From positions 1,612,001 through 1,676,000 of the forward strand of contig JADJEE010000002.1 of NCBI GenBank assembly GCA_016709225.1: a stretch of DNA of 64,000 nucleotides, read 5' to 3'. This stretch comes from Deltaproteobacteria bacterium (GTDB lineage: Bacteria > Myxococcota_A > Polyangia > Nannocystales > Nannocystaceae). A program made the translations under genes and the position numbers. Shown here in pieces: positions 34,513 to 49,137 of the stretch; the first letter of the stretch is position 1; each line of letters begins with the position of its first letter. Below the pieces are notes generated by a model that saw only the letters and a program-made list of their open reading frames with translations, made no database searches and was not told the origin of the DNA.

Positions 34513-37500
34513 TGGCACGGGCACGCCGAGGGGGTTTGCGCCGCGTGCTGCGGGTGCTGCTGCGCACGCTGGCATGGACCACGGCGGCGCTGGTGGTGGT
34601 CATCGTCGCGGCGGTGTCGGTGGTGCTGTGGACACCGTGGGGCACGCGCACCGCCCTGCACTTCGCGCTCGAGCGCTACGACGCCGCGATCCCCGGCAGC
34701 GTCGAGCTGCAGCGTGTCGGCGGCACCATCGGCGGCACGCTCACGCTCGACGGCCTGGTCCTGCGCGACGCTGCCGAGCATCCGCTCGTCGCCATCGGCC
34801 ACGTCGAGACGCGGCTCCGGCTCGGCGCGCTCGTGGGCCGCGTGGTGGCCTTCGATCACTTCGACGCAACTGCGGTCGAGCTGCACGTCGGCGGCGGACA
34901 GGCCGAGTTCCTCGACCTCGCACCGCCGCGCGAGGAGCCGCCCCCGCCGACGCCGGGGCTGGTGGGGCCCGATCTACCCATCGGCTTCGACGGCCCCGTC
35001 GGTGTCGACGGGTTCACGCTGTGGCAGCACGCCGAGACCGGTGATGTCGCGCCGCTCCTGCACGGCGCGGTCGTGCACGCGTACCTCCGCTCGCAGGGCC
35101 GTGAGGCGCTGCTGCGCATCGATGCACTCTCTGGCGTCGTCGACGTCGCGCGGCTGACCGTTGCCAACGCGCACGGGCGCGTCACGTGGTCCGATCCGCG
35201 GGTGCAGCTCGACGACTTCGGTGCCCTGACCGACCGCGGCTTCGTCGAGCACGCACGCCTCGCGGTCGACCTCGACCGCGAGGCCGGCGACGCCGCACTG
35301 GCGACGGTGATCGACCCCATCGCGCTGGCGTTGCAGCTGGGCATCGAGGCCGCACCGCCGTTGCTGCAGCCGTTGCCGCTGCGCGTGACCGCGGGCGGCA
35401 CGCTCACGCAGACCTGGGCCGCCATCGATCTCGCCCAGGACGATCGCGTCGCGGCCCGGCTGCTCGTCGGCGGCGCGCTGCAACCCGAGCTGCAGCTCGC
35501 CGCGGTCGGACACGCCGGCGCACGGCTGCCCCCCGCCTACGCCGGGCCGGACGCCGACGGGCTGTCACTCTTGCTCGCCGCCGCCGCGCATCACGACCCC
35601 CAGGGTTGGCACGCGCGCGCGGTGGCACGCTGCATCGACTGCGGCGCCGCGGCGGGTGCCAGTGTCGAGCTGGATGCCGATCCGGAGCGCGATCGCAACT
35701 CGCTCGAGGCGGACGCCTTCGTCGCCGACGCCTCGGTCCACGCCGAGCTCGCGAGCGTTGGCTTGCACACCCGCGTCGACGCACGGGTCGATGTGCCGGC
35801 GGCGCGTCGCGTGCTGGCCGCGCTGTCGCACTGGCTGGAGCTGCCCGCGATCGATGGCAGCGCCCGCGCCCACCTGGCGTGCAGCGGGGCCCGCGACGCG
35901 TTGCCGTGTCAGCTCGACGCCACCCTCGAAGACCTCGCGGTGGCGTCGCTGCGCGTCGGCCGTGCCCACGCCCGCGCCAGTGTGACGATCGACGAGACGC
36001 CACACGGGAACGCGTCGGTGTCCGCTGTGCGCGCGCGGGTCGGATCGCAGCGAATCGATCGCCTCGACGCCGATGCCACCGGCTCGCTCGCACGCCTGCG
36101 GGTGCGCGCGCAGGCGGTGGCGGGCCGCGACCGTGCGAGCGCGGCGGCGGTCATCGATCGCACGAGCCCCGAGCGGACGATCATCGCGGTCCAGCAGCTG
36201 GTCGCGCGTCTACAGCGGCTGAACTTGGCCCTGCTCGCGCCCACACACGTGCGGCTGTCCACCGGTGGGGTCGCGATTGCGCCGACGCGCGTGGCGGTCG
36301 CGCGCGGGGTCGTCGCCTTCGAGGGCACGCTCGGCGAGCACAGTCGCGCCAGCTTGGCCATCGAGCAGGTCGATCTCGCGGCGCTCGAGCCCCTGCGCCT
36401 GCCGGTTGCGCTGCGCGGCCGTCTCGAGGCCCGCGCGTGGCTCGAGGGCTCGCTCGCGCGCCCCGGGCTCGCGCTCATCGCCGACGCGGGCTCCCTCGCC
36501 GTCGACGACGAACCTCTGGGCCGCGTCGGGATCGAGGCCTCGCTCGCACACGGCCGCGCGCAGGCCCACGTGATGTGGCAGCCCGGCGGCGGCGAGCAGC
36601 TCGAGCTGCGGGCCAGCGCGGCGGTCGGCAACTCGCCGCGACCAAGCCTACGGGCCGACCAGCCGCTGTCGCTCACGCTGGTGACCCGCGACCTGACGCT
36701 GGCGCGGGCGCAGCGATGGGCGAAGCGACCGCTCGGCGGCGAGCTCGACCTGACGTTGCACGTGGACGGCACCGCTGCGGCGCCGCGTATCGTGCTCGAC
36801 GCCGACGGACGCGCGCTCCGCTACGACCAACTCGAGCTGAGGAGCATCGTCACCCACGTCGAGCACCGCGACGGTCGCGTCGATGGCCGCGTCGAGATCG
36901 CGGCGCCGTGGCTCGAGGCGCTCCACGTTGGCGCGAGCGTGCCGCTGCGCATCACCGGCGCCGCACCCTGGGTCGTGTTCGATGCCGACGCGGACGCAGC
37001 CGTCGACGTCGTGCTCGACCACCTCGAGCTCGCTGGCCTGGAGACCATCGCCCCCGGCCTTCAGCTGCGCGGTGGCGTCGATGGCTCGGCGACCGTGCGC
37101 CTCCACGACGGCGCGCCCGAGCTACGCACTGGTCTGCTCGTGCGGGGGCTCGAGCACCGCGGGCACCGCATCGCGAGCGCGACGCTCGACGCGACGCTCG
37201 ACGCCGATCGGATGACGGCCGCCCTGCAGGCCAGCGGCGCCGCCGCGCGCCTCCTCGAGCTCGACGTCGACCTGCCGCTGCGCATCGATCCCCACGATGG
37301 CTCCGTCGCGTGGCTGCCGACCCAGCCCCTGGCTGCGTCGCTCGAGCTGCGACAGGCCGACGTCGCCGCGCTCGCGGGCCTGGCCGGCATCACCGGTGTT
37401 GCGGGTCGGATCGACGGCGAGCTGAGCGTCGACGGCACGCCGCGCGTGCCACAGCTCCAGGCGGGTCTGCACACGAGCGGCTTGGTGTGGGCTCGACACG

Positions 37501-39413
37501 ACCTCGGCCGCGTCGATATCGACGTCCGCCACGCCGACGCGCAGCTCGTCGCACGCCTCCGGCAGCAACGAGGCCGCGAGCGCGTGCAAGTCGATGCCGA
37601 CGTACCGCTCACCGTCGATCTCGTCGCCGGTGCTGCGCAATGGCAACGCAACGAGCGCCACGATCTCCGCGTCGACGCCGTCGCGGTCGACGACGAGCTG
37701 CTCGCCGCCTTCGTCGCGCTGCCGGCCGGCATCGGCTTCACCGCCAACCTCGGGCTCGACCTGCACGGCACCCCCGCGGACTTCCGCGCAAACGGGCGCC
37801 TGCGCGCCGACCTCGATCGCGGCGGCGCCCCCGACACCCCGGTGGCTGCCCACTTCGCGGCCACAGGCGCCGAGCAGGAGCTGGAGCTCGTGATCGGGCC
37901 GTTCGAGGACAAGGCGCTCACCGCCGCCGCACGGGTGCAGGTGCCGATCGACCGCTGGATCGCCGGCGAGGCCCCCGATGTCGCCGCGATCCCCATCGTC
38001 GCGTCACTCGATGCCACGCACTTCCCGATCGCGGCGCTGGGCTCGTTGATGCCCTCGTCGCTGTCGCGACCCGATGGCCGTCTCGACCTGCACGCGCGTG
38101 CGGACGGCACCCTCGGTGTGCCCGCGCTGGCCGGAAGCGCGGCCCTGCGCGGCGGTGCGATCACGATCATCCCGCTGCGCCAGCGCTTCGACAGCATCGA
38201 GATCGCGAGCTCGTTCGACGGCGCCGACATCGTGCTGGACCGGGCAAGGGCACGCAGTGCGGCCGGGCGCGCCAGTGCGAAGGGTCAGCTGCACCTGCAG
38301 CGGGGCAACACCACCGCCAAGCTGTCGCTTGCGCTCGACGGCCAACCCATCGTGCGGCCCGGGCTGCCGCTGATGAAGCTGACCACGCGGGCCGACGCGA
38401 CGCTCGACGCCACCGGCGAACGCACCGAGGTCGACGTCGTGGCGCGCAAGACCACGCTGGACGTCTTCACCGCCTCGGCGACCGCACCCGACGCGATCCC
38501 GGAGTCCTCGCACGTGACCTTCGTCGACCGCGTGGCCGGCCGCACGACCCGTGAGAACCGCGCCGACGCCCAGGAGCCGATGGTGCCGAGCGACCTGCAC
38601 CTGCGCGTGCGACTCGCCGACCCGGTGTTCGTGCGCGGCCCGCAGGCCAACATGACCTGGCGCGGTGGCATCGAGCTGACCCGCGGCGCCGACGAGGAGG
38701 TCCGCGCACAGGGGGCGTTCGTGGCCGATCGCGGGCGCGTCAACCTGCTCGGCCACGACTTCGTGATCGACTCGGCTCGCATCACGATGCCCGAGCGCGG
38801 CGAGCTCGATCCGTACATCCAGCTCACGGCGATCACGCAGACCGACGAGGGCACCGTGACCGCAGACGTGCACGGCCGCGTGAGTCGGCCGGTGCTGCGC
38901 CTCAGCTCCGATCCGCCGCTGCCCGAGTCGGCCGTGTTCGCGCTGCTGGTCACCGGCAAGAGCGGCGAGCAAGCCGACGGTGAAGGCGGGAGCGTCGAGG
39001 CCAAGGCCGCCTCGCTGCTGGCGGCGTTCGAGAACCCGGTGCTGCAACGCGCGCTGCAGGACCGTCTGGGCATCGATCGCGTCGGCCTGGCCTTCGGCGA
39101 CAGCATCGATCAGCCGATCGTCGCGGTCGGAAAGCGGGTCTCGAAGCGCGTGTATCTCGAGACCCGCTACCACCACAACGCGCCCATCAACGAGAACCAC
39201 GCCGAGATTCACCTGGAGTACTCGATCAAGTCGCCGTCGTGGAGCCTCGAGACCTTCATCGGCGACGCCGCCAAGGGTGCGGTGGAGGTGTGGTGGCGAC
39301 GGCGCTTCGGCAAGCCGCGTCCGCCCGCCACCACGCGCCGCCGCGCCATCGCCGAGGAGCCCCAGCCACGCCCCACGGCCCACCGTCCCACGACCGCGCA
39401 CAGGAGCGAATGA
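34512..39413 (+). CDS. tamB: TamB-family translocation/assembly module protein
   Basis: A 1,633-residue protein with one N-terminal membrane helix (TTAALVVVIVAAVSVVLWTPW, ~24-44) and a very long repetitive beta region of AsmA/TamB type (a hydrophobic groove predicted to carry lipids across the periplasm). The C-terminal DUF490 region (~1,330-1,550) is intact, with RGRVNLLGHDFVI, YIQLTAITQTDEGTV and PPLPESAVFALLVTGKSG. It then ends with GKRVSKRVYLETRYHH, a typical TamB tail, and a short basic/Pro region. Length is normal for TamB from large genomes. Co-transcribed with the Omp85 gene upstream and overlapping the YihY gene at its stop. Confidence 0.9.
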   Translation: MARARRGGLRRVLRVLLRTLAWTTAALVVVIVAAVSVVLWTPWGTRTALHFALERYDAAIPGSVELQRVGGTIGGTLTLDGLVLRDAAEHPLVAIGHVETRLRLGALVGRVVAFDHFDATAVELHVGGGQAEFLDLAPPREEPPPPTPGLVGPDLPIGFDGPVGVDGFTLWQHAETGDVAPLLHGAVVHAYLRSQGREALLRIDALSGVVDVARLTVANAHGRVTWSDPRVQLDDFGALTDRGFVEHARLAVDLDREAGDAALATVIDPIALALQLGIEAAPPLLQPLPLRVTAGGTLTQTWAAIDLAQDDRVAARLLVGGALQPELQLAAVGHAGARLPPAYAGPDADGLSLLLAAAAHHDPQGWHARAVARCIDCGAAAGASVELDADPERDRNSLEADAFVADASVHAELASVGLHTRVDARVDVPAARRVLAALSHWLELPAIDGSARAHLACSGARDALPCQLDATLEDLAVASLRVGRAHARASVTIDETPHGNASVSAVRARVGSQRIDRLDADATGSLARLRVRAQAVAGRDRASAAAVIDRTSPERTIIAVQQLVARLQRLNLALLAPTHVRLSTGGVAIAPTRVAVARGVVAFEGTLGEHSRASLAIEQVDLAALEPLRLPVALRGRLEARAWLEGSLARPGLALIADAGSLAVDDEPLGRVGIEASLAHGRAQAHVMWQPGGGEQLELRASAAVGNSPRPSLRADQPLSLTLVTRDLTLARAQRWAKRPLGGELDLTLHVDGTAAAPRIVLDADGRALRYDQLELRSIVTHVEHRDGRVDGRVEIAAPWLEALHVGASVPLRITGAAPWVVFDADADAAVDVVLDHLELAGLETIAPGLQLRGGVDGSATVRLHDGAPELRTGLLVRGLEHRGHRIASATLDATLDADRMTAALQASGAAARLLELDVDLPLRIDPHDGSVAWLPTQPLAASLELRQADVAALAGLAGITGVAGRIDGELSVDGTPRVPQLQAGLHTSGLVWARHDLGRVDIDVRHADAQLVARLRQQRGRERVQVDADVPLTVDLVAGAAQWQRNERHDLRVDAVAVDDELLAAFVALPAGIGFTANLGLDLHGTPADFRANGRLRADLDRGGAPDTPVAAHFAATGAEQELELVIGPFEDKALTAAARVQVPIDRWIAGEAPDVAAIPIVASLDATHFPIAALGSLMPSSLSRPDGRLDLHARADGTLGVPALAGSAALRGGAITIIPLRQRFDSIEIASSFDGADIVLDRARARSAAGRASAKGQLHLQRGNTTAKLSLALDGQPIVRPGLPLMKLTTRADATLDATGERTEVDVVARKTTLDVFTASATAPDAIPESSHVTFVDRVAGRTTRENRADAQEPMVPSDLHLRVRLADPVFVRGPQANMTWRGGIELTRGADEEVRAQGAFVADRGRVNLLGHDFVIDSARITMPERGELDPYIQLTAITQTDEGTVTADVHGRVSRPVLRLSSDPPLPESAVFALLVTGKSGEQADGEGGSVEAKAASLLAAFENPVLQRALQDRLGIDRVGLAFGDSIDQPIVAVGKRVSKRVYLETRYHHNAPINENHAEIHLEYSIKSPSWSLETFIGDAAKGAVEVWWRRRFGKPRPPATTRRRAIAEEPQPRPTAHRPTTAHRSE

Positions 39414-40351
39414 GCATGCGCAACCCCATCACCTCGATCCGTCGCAATGCCACCCTGCGCCGCTGGTTTCGCCCCTTCGCCGCGGCAATTCGCGGCCATG
39501 TCGCCGGCACCAGCGACATGCTCGCGGCGTCGCTGGCGTTCTTCACCGTGCTCTCGATCGCGCCGCTGTTGGTGCTGGCGATCGCCGTCGTCGGCACCGT
39601 GTTCGGGTCCGACGCCACGCGCCTGCGCCTGTTCGCCGACCTCAGCACCGCCATCGGCCCGCAGGCGGCCGGGGCGATCGATCAGATCGTGCAGCACGCG
39701 GTGCAGGACGAGGACCGCTGGTGGCGGGTCGCGTTCGGCGTGATCGTGACGGTGTGGGGGTCGACCCGCATCTTCGCGCGCGTGCAGGACGCCCTCAATG
39801 CGGTGTGGGGCGTGCGACCGACCAAGGAGGGTGGCTGGCGGATCTGGCTGCGCCGCCTCCTGCGCAAGCGGGCCTTGTCGTTCCTGCTGGTCATGGCCGT
39901 CGGCGCGCTGCTGTTCGCCTCGATGGTCGCCGAGTCGGTGATCAGCGTCGTGCTCGCTGCCGCGCAGAACCTGCCCCATGGCGCATGGAGCTCGCGCGTG
40001 GTGCGTGTGAGCGCGTCCATCCTCGCGATCACCTTGATGCTGCTACCGGTCTACCGCGTGTTGCCCGACGTCGAGCTGCGGTTCCGCGACGTGTGGCGCG
40101 GGGCGCTGCTGGCAGCGGTCATCACCACCATCGGCGCATGGGCGATGGGGAGCTACTTCTCGTCGGCAGCCGCGGCCTCACCCGGCGGCGCCGCGGGTGG
40201 GGTCTTGGTGTTGTTGCTGTGGATCAATCTCGTGTCGCACGTGATGCTGTTCGGCGCTCGCTTCACGCGCGAGTGGGTCCGTGCGCAGCACGGCGAGATC
40301 ACGCCGGAGCCCGACGCCGAGCTCGTTCAGCCGCTCGCGGCGGCTGCCTGA
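39410..40351 (+). CDS. YihY/BrkB-family inner-membrane protein (UPF0761)
   Basis: A 313-residue polytopic membrane protein with six predicted helices, family segments SLAFFTVLSIAPLLVLAIA, WGSTRIFARVQDALNAVWGV and VLLLWINLVSHVMLFGARFT. YihY/BrkB members are often annotated as ribonuclease BN or virulence factor, but their role is a probable membrane transport or envelope function; ribonuclease activity is not supported. The ATG at 39410 follows CAGGAG by four bases and overlaps the TamB stop (ATGA), so it is translationally coupled to tamB. Its last 25 bases overlap the convergent CheB gene. Confidence 0.9.
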   Translation: MSMRNPITSIRRNATLRRWFRPFAAAIRGHVAGTSDMLAASLAFFTVLSIAPLLVLAIAVVGTVFGSDATRLRLFADLSTAIGPQAAGAIDQIVQHAVQDEDRWWRVAFGVIVTVWGSTRIFARVQDALNAVWGVRPTKEGGWRIWLRRLLRKRALSFLLVMAVGALLFASMVAESVISVVLAAAQNLPHGAWSSRVVRVSASILAITLMLLPVYRVLPDVELRFRDVWRGALLAAVITTIGAWAMGSYFSSAAAASPGGAAGGVLVLLLWINLVSHVMLFGARFTREWVRAQHGEITPEPDAELVQPLAAAA

Positions 40352-40902
40352 GCGTTGCGCTCGAGCCAGCCAGCGATGCCGTCGAGCGGCATCACAGCGG
40401 CAGCCGGCGAGTCGGCCAGCATGGTCGCCGGCATCACGCGGCACTCGGCATCGCTGGGATCCTGCACGACCACTCGGCCGCCCTTGGCGAGCACCGCCCG
40501 TGCTCCGCGCGTGCCGTCGGCGCTCGCACCCGAGAGCACCACGGCCACGGCGCCGGGGCCGAACGCGTCGGCGGCACTCTCGAACAACACGTCGATCGAG
40601 GGTCGTGCGAAGTTGACCGGCTGATCGACCGACAGCGCGATGGCCCCTTCGTCGAGCAACATGTGGTAGCCCGCCGGCGCGACGTGGACGGTGCCCGGTG
40701 TCAGCGGCTGCTTGTCCTCGGCCTCGCACACCCGCAGCGTGCAGCTGCGCTGCAGCGCGGCGCAGTACTCCTCGGTACCGTGGGAGGCGCGATGTTGAAC
40801 CACTGCGATGGGGGTCGTGAAGCTGCTGGGAAGCGCTCCGAGGAGCCTACCGAGCGCACGGAACCCGCCGAGAGAACATCCAATCGCGACGACACCGGTC
40901 AT
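40327..40902 (-). CDS. cheB: CheB methylesterase (catalytic domain only)
   Basis: A 191-residue CheB catalytic domain with no receiver. The Ser-His-Asp triad is recognisable: Ser10 in IGCSLGG, His37 in VVQHRAS and Asp129 in SGASADGTRG. A full CheB has an N-terminal REC domain, so control must come by another route. It removes methyl groups from glutamates methylated by CheR, whose gene overlaps it by ATGA (40899-40902). It is the last gene of the poly-HAMP kinase operon. The 3' end overlaps the end of the convergent YihY gene by 25 bases. Confidence 0.9.
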   Translation of the reverse strand: MTGVVAIGCSLGGFRALGRLLGALPSSFTTPIAVVQHRASHGTEEYCAALQRSCTLRVCEAEDKQPLTPGTVHVAPAGYHMLLDEGAIALSVDQPVNFARPSIDVLFESAADAFGPGAVAVVLSGASADGTRGARAVLAKGGRVVVQDPSDAECRVMPATMLADSPAAAVMPLDGIAGWLERNAQAAAASG

Positions 40903-41729
40903 GAGCGCCTCCGAAACAGCTTGAGCCGCGCGTCGATCGCCTCGTACTCGTGTTCATGCGGCGTGTACACGAGCGATTCCTTCAACCCAACGATCAACGT
41001 ACCGAACCGCCGCAGGCTGTCGAACAGCAGGCGATGCACGCGGTCCTGCAGCCGGCGGTTGAAGTAGATCATGACATTGCGGCAGAAGATCACGTGGAAC
41101 TCGTTGAAGCTGCCGTCGGTCACCAGGTTGTGGTGCGCGAAGACGATGTTCTTGCGCAGCCACCGGTGCATGATCGCGTAGCCGTAGCTGCTGGTGTGGT
41201 AGTCCGACAGCTTCGCCGTGCCGCCGGCCAGCTGGTAGTCCTCGCTGCGCGCCATGACCTCGTCGAGGGGGTAGACCGCCTCGCGCGCGCGTCGGAGCAC
41301 CGCCTCGTTGAGGTCGGTCGCGTAGATGCGACAGCGGTCGTAGAGGCCGGCCTCGTGCAGCAGGATGGCCATCGAGTAGACCTCCTCGCCCGACGAGCAG
41401 CCCGCATGCCAGATGCGCGTGAACGGGTAGGCGCGCAGCGTCGGTACCAGGGACTCGCCGATGCCGCGATACACCTCGGGGTCACGGAACATCGAGGTGA
41501 CGTTCACCGTGAGCGCGAGCAGTAGACGCTCCACCGCTGCCTCGTCGCGAACGATGAGGTCCCGCAGCTCGCCGAGCGTCTCGAGCCGTTCGGCACGCAT
41601 CGCGTTCATGGCCCGGCGGCGCAGGGACGAGCGGGCGTAGTCGCGGAAGTCGAACCCATAGCGCGCGAGCAGCTCGTCGAGCAGCAGCGAGAGCTCGATG
41701 TCGAAGTCGGACGTGGGCGCAGCACACAC
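40899..41729 (-). CDS. cheR: CheR-type protein-glutamate methyltransferase
   Basis: A 276-residue CheR: N-terminal helices (YARSSLRRRAMNAMRAERL), NVTSMFRDPEVYRGI, SAM-binding HAGCSSGEEVYSMAILL, YATDLNEAVLRRA and VIFCRNVMIYFNRRLQDRV. All usual motifs are intact, unlike the other CheR in this window. The start is the GTG at 41729, three bases after the stop of the poly-HAMP kinase gene; no ATG is in frame nearby. CheR and CheB together with the kinases form a chemosensory-like module without a receptor gene, so their methylation target is probably one of the kinases; this is inferred. Confidence 0.92.
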   Translation of the reverse strand: MCAAPTSDFDIELSLLLDELLARYGFDFRDYARSSLRRRAMNAMRAERLETLGELRDLIVRDEAAVERLLLALTVNVTSMFRDPEVYRGIGESLVPTLRAYPFTRIWHAGCSSGEEVYSMAILLHEAGLYDRCRIYATDLNEAVLRRAREAVYPLDEVMARSEDYQLAGGTAKLSDYHTSSYGYAIMHRWLRKNIVFAHHNLVTDGSFNEFHVIFCRNVMIYFNRRLQDRVHRLLFDSLRRFGTLIVGLKESLVYTPHEHEYEAIDARLKLFRRRS

Positions 41730-41732
41730 GGC

Positions 41733-46658
<4,926 letters not shown>

Positions 46659-46680
46659 GGCAGGACCGAACCGAGGGCCC

Positions 46681-48876
46681 TCACGAGGGCGGTTGGAGCA
46701 CGCGTTCGAGGTCGGTGACGCTGACGGGCTTGACGAGGTGCTCGTCGAAGCCGGCCGTCAGCGCGCGTTCGCGATCCTCACCTTGGCCGTAGCCGGTGAT
46801 CGCGATGAGTCTGGTGGTGATGTTGGGGCACTGGGACCGCACTCGCTGCGCGACCTCGTAGCCATCGAGACCGGGCAGACCGATGTCGAGCAACGCCACG
46901 TCGTGGCGCGCGGTCAGGATCTCTGCGAGTCCGGCATGGCCGTCGGCGGCAACCACCACGCGGTGGCCACGGGCCTCGAGCAGCAGCTGCAGCATCTCGC
47001 GGCTGTCCTCGTTGTCCTCGACGACCAGCACTGCGAGGCCGCGGCCGTGATCGATCGCGCGTGCGGGCGACGCCTGCACCGTCGCCGGGAGCGCCGGCTG
47101 CTCGTCCCCGAGCGGAAGCGTCACCACGAACGTGCTGCCGAGGTCGGGGCCGGGGCTGACCGCCGACACCGTGCCGCCGTGCATTTCGATCAGACGCCGC
47201 ACCAGCGTGAGCCCGAGTCCCAGCCCGCCTTGGGATCGGTCACTCGTGCGCGCCGCCTGCACGAACAGATCGAAGACCCGCGGCAACACCTCGCTGGGGA
47301 TGCCACGTCCGTTGTCTTCGACGCGGATGCGGACCTGGCCGGCGCCACTCTCGGTGAGCACGCGGATCTCACCGCCGGGGTCGGTGTAGCGCGCGGCGTT
47401 GTTGACGAGATTGGCGACCACCTGGGTGAGCCGCGTGGCATCGGCGACCAGCGTCACGTCGGGTTCGAACGGCGCCAGCTCGACCCGATGGCGATTGCGC
47501 TCGATGAGCGGCCGGCTGGTCTCCAGCGCGGAGCGGAGGATCTCGTTGAGCGACACCGGGCCGAGCACGAGCTCGATCTTGCCGCTGGTGATGCGGGACA
47601 CGTCGAGCAGGTCGTCGACCATGCGGTTCAGATGCGAGAGCTGCCGTCCCATGACCGCCTGCAGGCGCTCGGTCTCGTCGTCGCTCTCGCGCTGCTGCAA
47701 CATGTCGAGCGCGTAGCACATCGGCGCCAGCGGATTGCGTAGCTCGTGCGCGAGCATCGCGAGGAACTCGTCCTTGCGGCGATGGGCGTCGCTGAGGGCA
47801 TCGGCGTGTTCGCGAAGCGAACGCATCAGGTGATCGCGATCGAGCGCCATCGCGATCTGCTCGCAGACGACCTGCACCGCCGAGATGTCCTCCGGCGCGA
47901 TCGCCCCGGGGCTCCGGCGACCGCACGCCACCAGACCGACCGCGCGCCCGCGGGCGACCACCGGCAGCACCACCGCCGAACGGACGCCGGTCGCCACCAG
48001 CCACGGCGGCGTGCCCTCCTCGCCGGTGGCATCTTCGGTGATCCAACGCGCCCGATCGTCGATCACATGCCGCACCGACGGGTGGGCGTCGTCGATCTCG
48101 ATCACCGCGGGCACGGTCTCGTCGCCACCGGCGCTACCGATACGTCGCAGCTCGCCCGCGGCACCCAGCTGCTGGTAGGCGGCGAACACGTCGAAGCCGA
48201 GGTGCTCGTTGAACTTCGGGGCGAGCCCATGAACCGCGTCGATGGGGTCGACGCAGCTCAGCAGCTCGGTCGCGACGTCGGCCAGCAGCTGCAGGCGCTC
48301 GTTCATCCGGCGGCTCGCCGCCATCTCGGAGCGAAGCGTCGCGGCCTCCATGCTCGCGCGGAACTCGGCGAGGCGCCGCTCGTGCGCCTCTCGCTCTGCG
48401 GCCCGCAGCTGCGCCGCCTGCAGCTCGATCTCCTTGGTCTTGCGATAGAGCTCGACCAAGCCCATGACCTTGGAGCGCAGGATCTCGGGCACCGGCGGCT
48501 TGAAGAGAAAGTCCACCGCTCCGACCGCGTAGCCCTTCGCGACGTACTCGTCGCCGTGGTCGAACGCGGTGAGGAACATGATCGGCACCCGCCGCGTCCG
48601 CTCGCGCGAGCGGATGATCCTCGCCAGCTCGACGCCATTCATGCCGGGCATCTGGATGTCGAGCAGGATCAACGCGAAGTCGTGGAGCAGCAGCTGTCGC
48701 AACGCATCATCGACTGCGACTGCCGAGACGATCTCGAGCCCGAGGTCGGCGAGCATCGCCTCCAGCGCGAGGATGTTCCTCGCGTCGTCGTCCACGATCA
48801 ATATCGCCGCCCGCTCGACCTTCGGCGGGTCGAACGGAGGCGACGATTCCATCGCAGGGATGGAGACGCTGCTCAT
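46681..48876 (-). CDS. REC-GAF-histidine kinase-REC hybrid sensor
   Basis: A 731-residue soluble hybrid. It has an N-terminal receiver (~22-140, ILIVDDDARNILALEAML, LLDIQMPGMNG, LFKPP), a coiled coil (~145-200), a GAF domain (~205-345), HisKA with MLAHELRNPLAPM (His377), HATPase (NLVNNAARYTDPGG, DNGRGIP, GLGLGLTLV) and a C-terminal receiver (VVEDNEDSREML, LDIGLPGLDG, VKPV). Its two receivers suggest it both takes and passes on phosphate. The ATG at 48876 overlaps the 62-residue ORF upstream (ATGA). The next gene, encoding the poly-HAMP kinase, begins 22 bases after its stop. Confidence 0.92.
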   Translation of the reverse strand: MSSVSIPAMESSPPFDPPKVERAAILIVDDDARNILALEAMLADLGLEIVSAVAVDDALRQLLLHDFALILLDIQMPGMNGVELARIIRSRERTRRVPIMFLTAFDHGDEYVAKGYAVGAVDFLFKPPVPEILRSKVMGLVELYRKTKEIELQAAQLRAAEREAHERRLAEFRASMEAATLRSEMAASRRMNERLQLLADVATELLSCVDPIDAVHGLAPKFNEHLGFDVFAAYQQLGAAGELRRIGSAGGDETVPAVIEIDDAHPSVRHVIDDRARWITEDATGEEGTPPWLVATGVRSAVVLPVVARGRAVGLVACGRRSPGAIAPEDISAVQVVCEQIAMALDRDHLMRSLREHADALSDAHRRKDEFLAMLAHELRNPLAPMCYALDMLQQRESDDETERLQAVMGRQLSHLNRMVDDLLDVSRITSGKIELVLGPVSLNEILRSALETSRPLIERNRHRVELAPFEPDVTLVADATRLTQVVANLVNNAARYTDPGGEIRVLTESGAGQVRIRVEDNGRGIPSEVLPRVFDLFVQAARTSDRSQGGLGLGLTLVRRLIEMHGGTVSAVSPGPDLGSTFVVTLPLGDEQPALPATVQASPARAIDHGRGLAVLVVEDNEDSREMLQLLLEARGHRVVVAADGHAGLAEILTARHDVALLDIGLPGLDGYEVAQRVRSQCPNITTRLIAITGYGQGEDRERALTAGFDEHLVKPVSVTDLERVLQPPS

Positions 48877-49061
48877 GCCGTCGTCACGGCGGGTACGGAG
48901 GTCCTCGCCGAAGCATGGTCAGGCTCCGGCTCGGGCTCCGGCTCCGGCGCCGGCGGCTCGTCGTTCGGCCACTGCTTGGGCAGCGACACGTCCGGCAGCG
49001 CCTCGCCGGGATCTTTGGGCCAGGGCTCGGGGTGAATGCCGTGGAGCTGGGTATCGGTCAC
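48873..49061 (-). CDS. Small Pro/Glu-rich protein at head of sensor operon
   Basis: A 62-residue protein with no recognised family. It starts at a GTG (49061) with an unusually strong ribosome-binding site, GAGGAGG at 49066-49072, four bases away. It has a short ordered part (TDTQLHGIHPEPWPKDPGEA, ~1-20), a segment DVSLPKQWPNDEP, then a Pro-Glu run (PEPEPEPEPD) and a Thr/Ala tail. No signal peptide or membrane helix. The TGA overlaps the ATG of the hybrid kinase gene, so it is translationally coupled. Role possibly a small regulator; unknown. Confidence 0.6.
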   Translation of the reverse strand: MTDTQLHGIHPEPWPKDPGEALPDVSLPKQWPNDEPPAPEPEPEPEPDHASARTSVPAVTTA

Positions 49062-49065
49062 GTTG

Positions 49066-49072
49066 CCTCCTC
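49066..49072 (-). promoter_or_regulatory. Strong Shine-Dalgarno (GAGGAGG) of the 62-residue ORF
   Basis: GAGGAGG on the minus strand is four bases before the GTG at 49061. It decides a start codon that is otherwise hard to choose among longer in-frame alternatives, the frame being open to about 49544. It is one of the strongest ribosome-binding sites seen in the window. Confidence 0.7.
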
Positions 49073-49137
49073 GTTGGTATCGCGACGGGCCGCCGGCGGC
49101 CCGAGGGTGCTTGCGTGCGCGGGCCGGTCGCCCGGCA

